Below, piece after piece: positions 29,617 to 39,807 of a stretch of DNA of 64,000 nt (position 1 is the first letter of the stretch; every line of letters begins with the position of its first letter). The notes beneath the pieces were generated by a model. That model was not told the DNA's origin, made no database searches, and saw only the letters and a list, made by a program, of their open reading frames with translations. The DNA comes from QHCF01 sp003244275 (GTDB taxonomy: Bacteria > Actinomycetota > Acidimicrobiia > Acidimicrobiales > QHCF01), in NCBI GenBank assembly GCA_036806345.1, contig DAIROT010000001.1:1-64000 (forward strand), given 5' to 3'. Made by a program: the position numbers and the translations under genes.

Positions 29617-30374
29617 GACTGCTCCGACCCTCGTCCCGGCATGGCCTGGCCGGATGGCGCGCCAGATGCTCCGTTCGGTCGTGCCGGCTGGGAGGAAGGG
29701 CCGTCCGCGGCAGGGGTGGACCGGCTCAGGGTGGCCTCCAGATCGTCGAGGGCCTCCTTGGCCACGGCCAGGTGGACGACGTCGCCTTCCTGGCCCACGT
29801 CCTCCGGTCCCGCCAGGCGGGCCGTACTGGCGCGGGTGATGCCCATCAGGCGGATCCGGCCAGCCTGGTTGAGCCCGTCGAGACGTCGCCCGGCCCACCG
29901 GTCGGGCAGCGTCCTTTCCACCAGGACCAGTTGGCCGGTGGGATCCACCCACTCGGTGACGGACACGTCCGGAAAGAGCCGGCGGATCACCTGATCGGTG
30001 GTCCACGTCACGGTGGCCACGGTGGGTATGCCCAGGCGCTGATAGATGAGGGCCCGGCGGGGGTCATAGATGCGCGCCACCACGTGGGGAATGCGGTAGG
30101 TCTCCCTGGCAATCCGAGCCGTGAGGATGTTGGAGTTATCGCCGCTGGTCACCGCGGCCAGCGCCCCGGCCCGACCCACTTCGGCCTGCTCCAGCGAGTC
30201 CCGATCGAAGCCGAAGCCCAGGACCGTCCGGCCCCCCCAGTCGTCCGGCAGACGTCGAAAGGCTCGTTCGGCCTTGTCCAGCACCACCACGCTGTGCGAG
30301 TCGCGGTCCAGGGCCACCGCCAGCTCCGAGCCCACCCGTCCACAGCCCACCACGATCACGTGCACACCCCCCAT
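29613..30374 (-). CDS. TrkA-type K+ transport regulatory protein (RCK domain), first gene of pair
   Basis: A 253-aa RCK protein with Rossmann motif VIVVGCGRVGSELAVAL and VVVLDKAERAF, followed by a TrkA_C domain (DRWAGRRLDGL to EGDVVHLAVA) and a Pro/Ala/Ser-rich tail. I chose the ATG at 30374; the frame upstream of it is not conserved-looking and runs into the opposite-strand permease. It diverges from the permease gene across a 118-bp gap that contains an imperfect direct repeat. Confidence 0.9.
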   Translation of the reverse strand: MGGVHVIVVGCGRVGSELAVALDRDSHSVVVLDKAERAFRRLPDDWGGRTVLGFGFDRDSLEQAEVGRAGALAAVTSGDNSNILTARIARETYRIPHVVARIYDPRRALIYQRLGIPTVATVTWTTDQVIRRLFPDVSVTEWVDPTGQLVLVERTLPDRWAGRRLDGLNQAGRIRLMGITRASTARLAGPEDVGQEGDVVHLAVAKEALDDLEATLSRSTPAADGPSSQPARPNGASGAPSGQAMPGRGSEQS

Positions 30375-30396
30375 GCAACACTGTCGGCGCTCGCCG

Positions 30397-30474
30397 TGTC
30401 TATTGCGACACTCCTCCCGCAGGGGGCAACGGTGCTTCGCACTGTCTTTGCGGCACTGCTCCCGCAGGGGCAAC
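30397..30474. repeat. imperfect direct repeat between divergent trkA and KimA-like genes
   Basis: Two copies of about 32-34 bp (30397-30430 and 30443-30474), each built around CCCGCAGGGGCAAC with a few changes, fill the divergent intergenic region. They could be a duplicated operator or another local tandem duplication. The period is 45-46 bp. Confidence 0.7.
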
Positions 30475-30492
30475 TCTGCTCGACGCTGCTCT

Positions 30493-32952
30493 ATGGTGAA
30501 GCCCTTGGCCGCCCGCCCCCTGCCCCCGCTGCCGGCCGACCTGGGCCAGGCCCTCCCCGAGTCGCTGTCGTATCGCATCAAGAACAAGCTGCTCGGTCCC
30601 CCCCTGGTCAACGAGAAGCTGAGCGGGGAGCGCCTCACCAAGAAGGTGGCCCTCGGGGTGCTCTCGTCGGACTGCATCTCCTCCTCGGCCTACGGCACCG
30701 AGGCCATGCTGACCCAGCTGGTACCGGTCGTCGGGGTGGCCGCCTTTACCCTGCTGATCCCCATCACCATCGCCATCTTGGTGATACTGGCCCTGGTCAC
30801 TCTCTCTTACCGAGAGGTGGTGATGGTCTACACCAAGGCCGGCGGGTCCTACGTGGTGGCCCGGGACAACCTGGGGCCCAACGTGGCCCAGGTGGCAGCG
30901 GTGGCCCTGCTGATCGACTACACGGTGACGGTGGCCGTCCAGACGGCCGCCGGGACCGATGCGGTGGTGTCGGCCTTTCCCGCCCTGGCGTCGCTGACCT
31001 TGCCCATCAGTATCGGGGTCATCGTCTTGCTGTGCTATGGCAATCTGAGGGGGATCCGGGAGGCCGGGCGCACCTTTGCCCTCCCCACCTACTTCTTCAT
31101 CGCCAGCTTGGGCCTGGTGATCGTGGTTGGCCTAATCCGGGAGGCCCTGGGCCGCCTGCACGCCCATTCGATACATCTGGCCGGGGCGGTATCGGCCGGC
31201 CATCCCGGCCGGGGCCTGCTGATGGGGGCCTCGCTGTACTTCGTGCTCAAGTCCTTCGCCAACGGTGGCTCGTCGCTCACCGGCCTGGAGGCTATCTCCA
31301 ACGGCGTAGGGGCGTTCCAGCGACCCGAGGGCCGCAACGCCCGCCGGACCCTGGTCGTCATGAGCATGATTCTCGGGTTCCTGGTGCTGGGCGTCTCGCT
31401 GTTGGCCCACTGGACCCACGCCGTGCCGTTCTCCGTCGGGTCGCCCACCGTCATCTCCCAGGAGGTCAAGTACGTCCTGGGCACCGGGGTCATCGGCAAC
31501 GTGTTGTTCTATGTGGTCCAGGCGGCCACCATGTTGATCCTCTACACCGGGGCCAACACCAGCTTCAACGGCTTCCCCTTCCTGGCCAGCTTCGTGGCAG
31601 GTGACGCCTTCCTGCCCCGCCAGCTGACCAAGCGGGGCCACCGCCTGGCCTTCTCCAACGGCATCATCACCCTGGCCATCATCGGGATCATTTTGCTGGT
31701 GGTAACCAGGGCCAAGGTCGACTCGCTGCTGGGGGTATACGCCATCGGGGTGTTCACCGGGTTCACCATGGCCGGTGCCGGCATGGTCAGGCACCATCTC
31801 GAGCATCGCCAGGCGCACTGGCGCCGGCGGATAGTCATAAATGGCAGTGCGGCCACCTTGTCGGCCAGCGTGGTGGTCATCCTGGCCTGGACGAAATTCT
31901 TCGAGGGGGCCTGGGTGGTGGTGGTGGCGTTCCCGCTCCTGTTGTGGGCACTCATCCGCCTGCACCACCAGTACCAGTTCGAGGCTACCGAGTTGGAGGA
32001 CCAGGCCGGCCAGGCGGCCACCGAAGCGGTGCTGCGCCGTCACGTGGTGCTGGTTCTGGTGGACCGCCTCGACCTGGCCACTGCCCGGGCCATCCAGTAC
32101 GCCCGGACGCTCAGCCCGGACGAGCTGCGGGCTGTGCACTTCATGATCGACGGCCGAGCGGCCAGGCACCTGGAGCAGGGCTGGGGGCGCCTCGGCCTGT
32201 CCCACCTCCCGCTGGACATCATCGACTGCCCCGACCGCCGCATCGGACGGGCTTCCCTGGAGCTGGTGGCCGAGACGGTGGAGGGCGGCCAGACCGAGGT
32301 GACCGTGATCCTGCCCTGGCGGGCCTACAGCCGGTCCTGGAGCCGGCTCCTCCATGACCGGACCGCCGAGCGCATTGCCGAGGTGGTGGGCGAGTTGCCC
32401 CACGCCAATGCCACCATCGTCCCGTTCCACCTGGAGCGGGCCATGCGGGGAGGCCGGCTGTCGCTCTCCGGGGCCAAGCGGGCTGCCGGAGACAGTGTGA
32501 CCGATGGAGCCGAGTCGGGGGACCAAGTTGGGGGAGCCAGGCGCGGGGAGGGCACCGGACGCGCCCGGAGGGGGGAGCGAGCAGGCAGGAAGCGGGACGT
32601 TCTGGCCAACCAGCCGTCTCCTCAGCAGGGAGCGGTGCCGGTGGCCGAGGTCCAGGCCCGCCAGCGAGCTAGGGTAGCGGGGCGAGTGAGAGCGGTCCGA
32701 GTGCCCACTTCGACCATCTCCCCCAGCCTGGAATGCACCATTGACGACTCGACCGGGCGCCTCACGCTGGTCTTCCTGGGGCGGCGCAAGATCGCCGGCG
32801 TGGAGATCGGGACCTGCCTGGCGGCCGAGGGGACGGTACAACAGCACCGCGGTCGCCTGGCCATGATCAACCCCGACCTGGTCCTGCTGGCCCGACCCGA
32901 CCAGGCCGCAGTCGAGGCGGCGGCCGACGAGGATGACGACCGGTCACCCTGA
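30493..32952 (+). CDS. KimA-like APC potassium importer fused to a C-terminal OB-fold domain
   Basis: 819 aa from ATG 30493. The N-terminal half is an APC-superfamily permease with about 12 membrane helices; RLTKKVALGVLSSDCISSSA followed by YGTE matches the KimA signature as I know it from Bacillus. A cytoplasmic region (about residues 500-650) resembles a universal-stress-type fold. After a charged linker, residues about 716-800 form an OB-fold (SLECTIDDSTGRLTLVFLGR, then RRKIAGVEIG). In mycobacteria the permease and a very similar OB-fold protein are separate genes near the trkA pair, so this looks like a fusion. KimA imports K+ and is inhibited by c-di-AMP; that role here is inferred. Confidence 0.87.
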   Translation: MVKPLAARPLPPLPADLGQALPESLSYRIKNKLLGPPLVNEKLSGERLTKKVALGVLSSDCISSSAYGTEAMLTQLVPVVGVAAFTLLIPITIAILVILALVTLSYREVVMVYTKAGGSYVVARDNLGPNVAQVAAVALLIDYTVTVAVQTAAGTDAVVSAFPALASLTLPISIGVIVLLCYGNLRGIREAGRTFALPTYFFIASLGLVIVVGLIREALGRLHAHSIHLAGAVSAGHPGRGLLMGASLYFVLKSFANGGSSLTGLEAISNGVGAFQRPEGRNARRTLVVMSMILGFLVLGVSLLAHWTHAVPFSVGSPTVISQEVKYVLGTGVIGNVLFYVVQAATMLILYTGANTSFNGFPFLASFVAGDAFLPRQLTKRGHRLAFSNGIITLAIIGIILLVVTRAKVDSLLGVYAIGVFTGFTMAGAGMVRHHLEHRQAHWRRRIVINGSAATLSASVVVILAWTKFFEGAWVVVVAFPLLLWALIRLHHQYQFEATELEDQAGQAATEAVLRRHVVLVLVDRLDLATARAIQYARTLSPDELRAVHFMIDGRAARHLEQGWGRLGLSHLPLDIIDCPDRRIGRASLELVAETVEGGQTEVTVILPWRAYSRSWSRLLHDRTAERIAEVVGELPHANATIVPFHLERAMRGGRLSLSGAKRAAGDSVTDGAESGDQVGGARRGEGTGRARRGERAGRKRDVLANQPSPQQGAVPVAEVQARQRARVAGRVRAVRVPTSTISPSLECTIDDSTGRLTLVFLGRRKIAGVEIGTCLAAEGTVQQHRGRLAMINPDLVLLARPDQAAVEAAADEDDDRSP

Positions 32953-32976
32953 CACACCAGTCCCAGAGCCCACGTC

Positions 32977-33006
32977 TTGACGGCGAGGGGTTACTAAACC
33001 TACATT
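32977..33006 (+). promoter_or_regulatory. hppA promoter, probably giving a leaderless mRNA
   Basis: TTGACG (32977-32982), an 18-bp spacer and TACATT (33001-33006). The hppA ATG begins 10 bp after the -10 element, so transcription should start at or next to the ATG. No ribosome binding site is visible. Confidence 0.5.
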
Positions 33007-33016
33007 TTGGCGCGCC

Positions 33017-35377
33017 ATGAGCCACCTCCTCGCCGCCGAGGGCGGGTACCAGAGCTTTGTCCTCGGAGCGGTCGAGAAGGACTGGCTCTACTTTGCCCTC
33101 GCCACCGGCGTGATCGCCATCGGGGTGGCCCTGTCCCTGATGCGCGGCGTCTTGGCCGCCGACCAGGGAACCACCGCCATGAAGGAGATCGCGGCCGCCA
33201 TCCAGGAGGGGGCAGTCGCCTTCCTGCGACGCCAGTTCCGGACCATCTTCATCATCGTGTTGCCCCTGGCTGCCCTGGTGTTCATCACCGCCACCAAGGT
33301 GGCCGAGCCCAACGGTGGGACCGCCCTGTCCTTCGTCCAGTCCGGGCTGTACCGGGCGGTGGCGTTCCTGGTGGGGGCGGCCTTCTCCGGCCTCACCGGC
33401 TTCATCGGCATGAGCCTTTCGGTGAGGGGCAATGTCCGTACTGCAGCCGCGGCCCGGGGTGGCTCGCTGCCGGCCGCCCTGAGAGTGGCCATCCGCACCG
33501 GCGGCATCACCGGCCTTTTTTGCGTGGGCTTGGGTTTGATCGGGGCGGCCGGCATCTTCCTGATCTTCCAGAACTCGGCCACTGAGGTCCTGGTGGGCTT
33601 CGGTTTCGGAGCCTCATTGCTGGCCCTGTTCATGCGAGTGGGCGGCGGCATCTTCACCAAGGCGGCCGACGTGGGCGCCGACCTGGTGGGCAAGGTCGAG
33701 GCTGGCATACCCGAGGACGACCCCCGTAACGCGGCCACCATCGCCGACAACGTGGGCGACAACGTGGGCGACTGTGCCGGCATGGCCGCCGATCTGTTCG
33801 AGTCCTACGAGATCACCATCATCGCCTCGCTCATCCTGGGCTTTGCCGCCTTCACCTCCATAGGTCTCAACCCGGCCAAGGGCGTGCTGTATCCTCTGAT
33901 CGTGCCGGCCATCGGCATCCTGGCCTCCATTGCCGGCATCTACGCGGTGCGGGCCACCGCGCGGGACCGCACGGCCATGAGCCCCATCAACCGCGGCTAC
34001 CGGGTGGCCGGGTTGCTGACGGTCATCGGTGCGTTCCTGGTGGCCCACTTCTACGTGCACAACCTGAAGGTCTTCTGGGCGGTGCTGACCGGGGTGATCC
34101 TCGGCCAGGTGGCCAGCCTCATCACTGAGCAGTACACCTCGACCGAGCGCTCGCCGGTGCGCGAGATCGCCGCCGCCGCCCGTACCGGGCCGGCCACCAC
34201 CATCTTGTCGGGGCTAGCGTCGGGCCTGGAGTCCACCGTGTGGGCCATCATCGCCATTGCCATCTCCATCGCGGTGGCCATTGCCCTGGGCGGCAACAAC
34301 ATCGAGCTGACCCTCTACCTGGTGGCCCTGATCGGGATCGGCCTGCTGTCCACCACCGGCATGGTCGTCTCCGAGGACAGCTTCGGCCCGGTGGCCGACA
34401 ACGCTGCCGGTATCGCCGAGATGGCCGGTGAGTTCGGCGGCGAGGCCGAGCGGGTCATGGTCAGCCTGGACGCGGTGGGCAACACCACCAAGGCCATCAC
34501 CAAGGGGGTGGCCATTGCCTCGGCGGTGATCGCCACCGTGGCCCTGTTCGGCTCCTTCGTGGAGACGGTGGGCTCCCAGCTCAACTTGAAGGTGGGTGGC
34601 TCCGCCCTGTTCCGCGACGCCGCCACCCAGATCGACCTGGCCAACCCGACCACCTTCATCGGCCTGCTGATCGGCGGTTCCATCGCCTTCCTCTTCTCGG
34701 GGCTGGCCATCCGGGCGGTGGGGCGCTCGGCCGGGACCGTGGTGGAGGAGGTCCGTCGCCAATTCCGCGAGCACCCGGGCATCATGGACTACACCGAGAA
34801 GCCCGAGTACGGGCGGGTCATCGGGATCTGCACAGCCGCAGCCCAGCGGGAGCTGGCCACCCCGGCCCTGTTGGCGGTGCTGTCGCCGGTCATCGTGGGC
34901 TTCGGCATCAATTACTTCGCCCTGGGAGCGTTCCTGGCCGCCGCCATCCTGACCGGCCAGCTGATGGCCAACTTCTTGTCCAACTCCGGGGGAGCGTGGG
35001 ACAACGCCAAGAAGTTCATCGAGGATGGCCACGAGGGCGGCAAGGGCTCTGACGCCCACAAGGCGGCGGTGATCGGCGACACAGTGGGTGACCCCTTCAA
35101 GGACACCGCCGGTCCCGCCCTCAATCCCCTGATCAAGGTGATGAACCTGGTATCGCTGCTAATCCTGCCCACCGTGATCATCGAGGCCCATCACACCGTC
35201 ATCCGCTACGCCATCTCGGGCGCCGCTCTGGCCGTGCTCCTCGGGGCCATCGCCTTTTCGAAAAGGAGCACCGGCGGCCTGAGCGATGCGCCCACCCCCG
35301 AGGATGCCGCCCCCGAGGTTCCAACGGCCGTGGAGGCGGACGCCACCCAGGGAATCGAGCTTGGCCAGAAGCCCTGA
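33017..35377 (+). CDS. hppA: K+-independent proton-translocating pyrophosphatase
   Basis: A 786-aa integral membrane enzyme that hydrolyses pyrophosphate and pumps protons. The active-site segment DVGADLVGKVEAGIPEDDPR is followed by NAATIADNVGDNVGDCAGMA, and the C-terminal part has GDTVGDPFKDTAGP. In GNTTKAITKG the Lys marks the K+-independent class. Length and about 16 membrane segments are typical. The tail is short, acidic and Pro/Ala-rich. Its place before topA-tmk-holB is as in Streptomyces, though here the potassium genes come between it and the BldG-like pair. Confidence 0.96.
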   Translation: MSHLLAAEGGYQSFVLGAVEKDWLYFALATGVIAIGVALSLMRGVLAADQGTTAMKEIAAAIQEGAVAFLRRQFRTIFIIVLPLAALVFITATKVAEPNGGTALSFVQSGLYRAVAFLVGAAFSGLTGFIGMSLSVRGNVRTAAAARGGSLPAALRVAIRTGGITGLFCVGLGLIGAAGIFLIFQNSATEVLVGFGFGASLLALFMRVGGGIFTKAADVGADLVGKVEAGIPEDDPRNAATIADNVGDNVGDCAGMAADLFESYEITIIASLILGFAAFTSIGLNPAKGVLYPLIVPAIGILASIAGIYAVRATARDRTAMSPINRGYRVAGLLTVIGAFLVAHFYVHNLKVFWAVLTGVILGQVASLITEQYTSTERSPVREIAAAARTGPATTILSGLASGLESTVWAIIAIAISIAVAIALGGNNIELTLYLVALIGIGLLSTTGMVVSEDSFGPVADNAAGIAEMAGEFGGEAERVMVSLDAVGNTTKAITKGVAIASAVIATVALFGSFVETVGSQLNLKVGGSALFRDAATQIDLANPTTFIGLLIGGSIAFLFSGLAIRAVGRSAGTVVEEVRRQFREHPGIMDYTEKPEYGRVIGICTAAAQRELATPALLAVLSPVIVGFGINYFALGAFLAAAILTGQLMANFLSNSGGAWDNAKKFIEDGHEGGKGSDAHKAAVIGDTVGDPFKDTAGPALNPLIKVMNLVSLLILPTVIIEAHHTVIRYAISGAALAVLLGAIAFSKRSTGGLSDAPTPEDAAPEVPTAVEADATQGIELGQKP

Positions 35378-35442
35378 CCGGTCGGGCCCTCGATCACCCT
35401 GGCTTGACACGACGTGATCGGTAGCCCAGCCTGTGGCGCGTC

Positions 35443-38324
35443 ATGCCCAAGCCGCTAGTCATCGTCGAGTCTCCCGCCAAGGCCAAGACCATCGCCGGTT
35501 TCCTCGGCCCGGACTATGTGGTCGAATCGTCGATTGGCCACATCCGGGACCTTCCCCGCAACGCCGCCGACGTGCCGGCGGCCCACAAGGCTGAGCCGTG
35601 GGCCCGCCTTGGGGTCGACGTGGACAACGGCTTCAAGCCCCTCTATGTGGTGGCCAAGGAGAAGAAGGCCCAGGTCACCAAGCTCAAGGGCCTCCTGCGC
35701 CAGGCCAGTGAGGTCTACCTGGCCACAGACGAGGACCGGGAGGGCGAGTCCATCGCCTGGCACCTGATGGAGGTGCTGTCCCCTCGGGTGCCGGTCAAGC
35801 GCATGGTCTTCCACGAGATCACCCGGTCGGCCATCCGCCAGGCAGTCGAGGATTGGAGAGATCTCGACCGCCGCCTGGTGGACGCCCAGGAGGCCAGGCG
35901 CATCCTCGACCGCCTGTACGGCTACGAGGTCTCTCCGGTGCTGTGGAAGAAGGTGATGCCCAAGCTGTCGGCCGGCCGGGTGCAAAGCGTGGCCACCCGC
36001 ATCCTGGTGGAGCGGGAGCGGGCTCGGATGCGCTTCACCTCGGCCGGATGGTGGGGAGTCGACGGCCGCTTCACCGGCCACGGTCTCAATGGGCATGGTG
36101 AGGACTTCGCAGCCACCCTGGTTGGGCTGGACGGGCGGCGGGTGGCCACCGGTCGGGACTTCAACGCCGGCGGTGAGCTGGTGGGTGGCGACAACCTGGT
36201 CCGCCTGGGCGAGCAGGATGCAACAGGGCTGGCCGATCGTCTGGGTNNNNNNNNNNGCCCTACAAGCGGTCGCCCTACCCGCCGTTCATGACCTCCACCC
36301 TGCAACAGGAGGCCGGACGCAAGCTGCGGATGAGCTCCCAGCGCACCATGCAGGTGGCCCAGCGCCTCTACGAGAACGGCTACATCACCTACATGCGCAC
36401 CGACTCGACGGCCCTCTCCGAGACGGCGGTGGCCGCCGCCAGGGACCAGGCCCGGACCCTGTACGGCCCCGAGTACGTGCCCGAGGCGCCCCGTCGCTAC
36501 GAACGCAAGGTCAAGAACGCCCAGGAGGCCCACGAGGCCATCCGCCCGGCTGGCGACAGCTGGCGCACGCCTGAGCAGCTGGGCCGGGCCCTGTCGGGGG
36601 ATGAGGCCCGGCTCTACGACCTGGTCTGGAAGCGCACCGTGGCCTCCCAAATGGCGGACGCCCGGGGCACCAGCGCTCAGATCCGCCTGGTGGCAGAGGC
36701 CGCCGAGAGGGCGGAGTTCGCGGCCAGCGGCAAGGTCATCGCCTTCCCCGGGTTCCTGCGGGCCTACGTGGAGGGGGCGGACGACCCCGAGGCGGTCCTG
36801 GAGGACCGGGAGGTGCGTCTGCCGCCTCTGGCCGTGGGTGACTCGGTGGGGGTGGCCGGCCTGGAGGCCAAGGGCCACACCACCCAGCCGCCGGCTCGCT
36901 ATACCGAGGCGGCGCTGATCAAGGCGCTGGAGGAGCTGGGGGTGGGTCGGCCGTCCACCTACACCTCGATCATCGCCACCATCTTGGACCGGGGCTATGC
37001 CTGGAAGAAGGGCAGCGCCTTGGTCCCTTCCTTCACTGCCTTCGCGGTGGTGGGCCTGTTGGAGCGCCACTTCGCCGAGCTGGTCGACTACGGCTTCACC
37101 GCCAGCATGGAGGACGACCTGGACGGGATCGCCGGGGGGCGGGAGGAGGCGGTGCCCTGGCTCACCCGGTTCTATTTCGGCAACGGGTCCGGCCAGAATG
37201 GGTCCGGCGATGGCCATCCCGGGCTCAAGGCGGTGGTGTCCGAGAACCTGGGGGATATCGACGCCCGAGAGGTCAACTCCATCCCCATCGGCACTGACAC
37301 CAATGGGACCCTGGTGGTGGTGCGGGTGGGTCGTTACGGGCCGTATGTGCAGCGGGGTGAGGACCGGGCCTCCATCCCCGAGGACATGGCACCCGACGAG
37401 CTGTCGGTGGAGGGTGCTGAGGCGCTGCTGGCCGCCCCCGCCGGCGACCGGGAGCTGGGGACCGACCCAACCAGCGGCCTGCCGGTGAGCGTGCAGGTCG
37501 GACGGTTCGGGCCCTACGTGCAGCTGGGGGGAGACACGCAGAACGGCTCGGATAAGGCCAGTTCGTCTGAGAAACCGGCTGCTTCGGAGAAGCCGAGGCG
37601 GGCATCGCTGCTCAAGACCATGTCGGCTGACACCGTGACCCTGGAGGAGGCCCTGGCCCTGCTCAGCCTGCCCCGATTGGTGGGCGCCGATCCGGCCGAC
37701 GGGGAGGAGATCCTGGCCCTCAATGGCCGGTACGGCCCCTACCTCAAGAAGGGCAGCGACAGCCGCAGCCTGCCCAGCGAGGAGGCCCTGTTCAGCGTGT
37801 CGCGGGACGAGGCCCTGGCCCTGTTCGCCCAGCCCAAGGCCGGGCGGGGCCGGGGAGTGGCCAAGCCGCCGCTGCGAGAGCTGGGCCCCGATCCGGTCAG
37901 TGGCGGGCTGATGGTGGTCAAGGAGGGGCGTTTTGGCCCTTACGTCACCGACGGGGAGGTCAATGCCTCGCTGCGCCGAAGCGACACAGTGGACGGCCTC
38001 AGCCTGGAGCGGGCGGCCGAGCTGCTGGCAGTGAGGCGTGAGGCCGCCCCGGCCACGCCCCGGCCACGCTCCAGTGCCAAGGCTGGAGGGTCCAAGGCTG
38101 GCGGAGCCAAAGCTGGAGGAGCCAAGGCTGGCGGAGCCAAGGCTGGAGGGGCCAAGGCCAAGGCCGGAGTGACGAAGACCCGGGCGACCAAGACCAGGAC
38201 CGGGTCGGCCAGGCCGGCCAAGGCCAGGGCTCGGACCGCCAAGGGCAGCCCCGGAGCGGCCAAGGCCGGGGGCCGTACGGCCAAGGCCGGTGGGCGCACG
38301 GCCAGGCCCGAGCCGACCAGCTAG
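35443..38324 (+). CDS. topA: DNA topoisomerase I, interrupted by an assembly gap
   Basis: Type IA topoisomerase that relaxes negative supercoils. The Toprim domain has VIVESPAKAKTI and ATDEDREGESIAWHL. The catalytic Tyr is in GYITYMRTDSTAL (codon 36390-36392). Ten Ns at 36247-36256 split the frame just before YKRSPYPPFMTSTLQQEAGR; by comparison with the family roughly a dozen residues are missing. The C-terminus has Topo_C-type repeats (NGRYGPYLKKG) and ends in a Lys/Ala/Gly tail with five near-identical AKAGG units, encoded by 15-bp DNA repeats at about 38081-38160. Such basic tails are common in actinobacterial TopA. Confidence 0.93.
36247..36256. other. assembly gap (10 N) inside topA
   Basis: Exactly ten Ns. 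The reading frame differs on the two sides (codon phase 1 before, 0 after), so the true length is not 10. Family comparison suggests a few tens of bases are missing. Confidence 0.97.
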
Positions 38325-38341
38325 CGCTGGCTGCCCGTCGG

Positions 38342-39070
38342 ATGGGGGCGGCAGGGCGCGGACGCCTGGTCGCCTTGGAGGGCGGCGAGGCGTCGGGCAA
38401 GACGACCCAGGCCCAGTTGCTCGGTGCCGCCCTGGGGGCAGTGGTGACCAGAGAACCGGGGGGCACCCAGATCGGTGAACGCATCCGCTCGCTGCTGCTC
38501 GGAGATACCCTCGCTGAGCCGGCGGACCGGCCCGCGCCCGCTGAGCCACCGGATCGGAGGACGCCCGTTGGGCCGGCGGACCGGTCCGCACCCTCCACGC
38601 CACTTGGGACTTCCACGCCGTCCCCCCTAGTGCCCAGAGCCGAGGCCCTGCTGATGCTGGCCGCCCGGGCCCAGCACGTGGCCGAAGTGGTCGAACCGGC
38701 CCTGGCTGGCGGACGTTGGGTGGTGACGGACCGCTTCGCCGGTTCAACCCTCGCCTACCAGGGCTACGGCCGGGGCCTGGACCTGGTCGAGCTCCGCCAA
38801 TTGTCGTCGTGGGCGACCAGCAACCTGTGGCCCGACCTGTCGGTCTTGTTGGAGGTACCGGCTGAGCTGGCAGCAACCCGCGGGCTGCCCGACCGAAGCC
38901 GCGATCGCTTCGAGGCCGAGGGATTGGACTTCCACCAGAGGGTGGCAGCCGGTTACCGGTCCCTGGTCGCAGCCGAGCCCGATCGCTGGGTGATGGTAGA
39001 CGGATCAGGCCCATCAGCCGCGGTTGCCGTCCGGGTACTGGAAGCGGTGAGGGCTCGGCTAGCTCCATAA
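38342..39070 (+). CDS. tmk: thymidylate kinase with a low-complexity insertion
   Basis: Makes dTDP from dTMP. The 242-aa protein has the P-loop LEGGEASGKTTQAQ, the TREPGGT motif, DRFAGSTLAYQGYGRGLD, and a C-terminal lid region around RDRFEAEGLDFHQRV. After RSLLLGD, about 35 residues rich in Pro/Ala/Asp (PADRPAPAEPPDRRTPVGPA and on) are inserted before PRAEALLMLAARAQHV. The usual family has only a few residues here. The insertion DNA has near repeats (GCCGGCGGACCGG twice). It sits 17 bp after topA and is followed by holB beyond one gene, the usual actinobacterial order. Confidence 0.92.
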   Translation: MGAAGRGRLVALEGGEASGKTTQAQLLGAALGAVVTREPGGTQIGERIRSLLLGDTLAEPADRPAPAEPPDRRTPVGPADRSAPSTPLGTSTPSPLVPRAEALLMLAARAQHVAEVVEPALAGGRWVVTDRFAGSTLAYQGYGRGLDLVELRQLSSWATSNLWPDLSVLLEVPAELAATRGLPDRSRDRFEAEGLDFHQRVAAGYRSLVAAEPDRWVMVDGSGPSAAVAVRVLEAVRARLAP

Positions 39071-39108
39071 GATGGACGCCGGGGGTCGCCAGCCCGACAC
39101 GTCACCGG

Positions 39109-39582
39109 CTAGCGCGAGTGGACCAGACCCCTAAGGACGCTGGCGGTGACCACGCCGTAGGCCAGGTGCGGGACGATGTCGCTGACCCAGTCCTTGGCCG
39201 CCCAGGTACGGGGGTCGGTCACCCCCAGGGCCACCATGGGCCCATTGCCACCCACCAGCGCTCCCACCGTGGCCACCACGCCACCCACCACCCGACCCGG
39301 GCGCCAGCCGGCCGAGCAGGCCAGGCCCAACAGGGCGCCCACGCCCACACCGGCAGCCAGGCCGGTGAGGGGACCGAGTCCGGCGATGCGGTTCTCCCGG
39401 GCCTCCCCACGGCCGGGGATGGGGATGTGGGCTTTCTCCGACAGCTTCTCGACGGTGTCCTGGGGTGTGCTGCTGGTCGGCCTGGCCCGGGCCACCATGT
39501 CCAGGTAGGTGACGGCGTTGAGGGCGGTGGTCCCTGCTGCCCCGGCCGCCGCCCCGATCACCAGGCCGCGCCATGCCCTCAC
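39109..39582 (-). CDS. uncharacterised membrane protein
   Basis: About 157 aa with three or four hydrophobic segments: LVIGAAAGAAGTTALNAVTY near the start, GLAAGVGVGALLGLA in the middle, then VVGGVVATVGALVGG. A polar loop with SSTPQDTVEKLSEKAHIPIP lies between. I recognise it only as a conserved actinobacterial membrane protein without known role. The frame is open back to an ATG at 39678 (189 aa); I prefer GTG 39582 because similarity to membrane relatives seems to begin there. It is convergent with tmk and divergent from holB. Confidence 0.7.
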   Translation of the reverse strand: MRAWRGLVIGAAAGAAGTTALNAVTYLDMVARARPTSSTPQDTVEKLSEKAHIPIPGRGEARENRIAGLGPLTGLAAGVGVGALLGLACSAGWRPGRVVGGVVATVGALVGGNGPMVALGVTDPRTWAAKDWVSDIVPHLAYGVVTASVLRGLVHSR

Positions 39583-39807
39583 TGCTGACAGCGATTCCCA
39601 GGGGAGTGCATAAAGGCACGCTAACATGCAAGTAATGCCTAGAACAGTGCAGATCCGCGACTTGGACGATGATTCCACGCCGCGCTGCAGCGCCGCGGCC
39701 GGGAGTGTAACTGTGCCTGAGCTTCTGCGCCGGGAAGCGGCTCTCCGCTGTTCGGTTGAGGTTCTCCGCGGATAACAGTCCCATCAGCAGCCGTAGAGTC
39801 AAGACCC

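Noticed and set aside
30375..30492. c-di-AMP (ydaO-type) riboswitch upstream of the permease
   Set aside because: The region is only 118 bp and shows no riboswitch-like core; the repeats there do not match what I know of that motif.
30375..30677. N-terminal extension of the first RCK protein
   Set aside because: The frame continues upstream but lacks Rossmann-fold sequence and overlaps the permease gene; the motif starts at ATG 30374.
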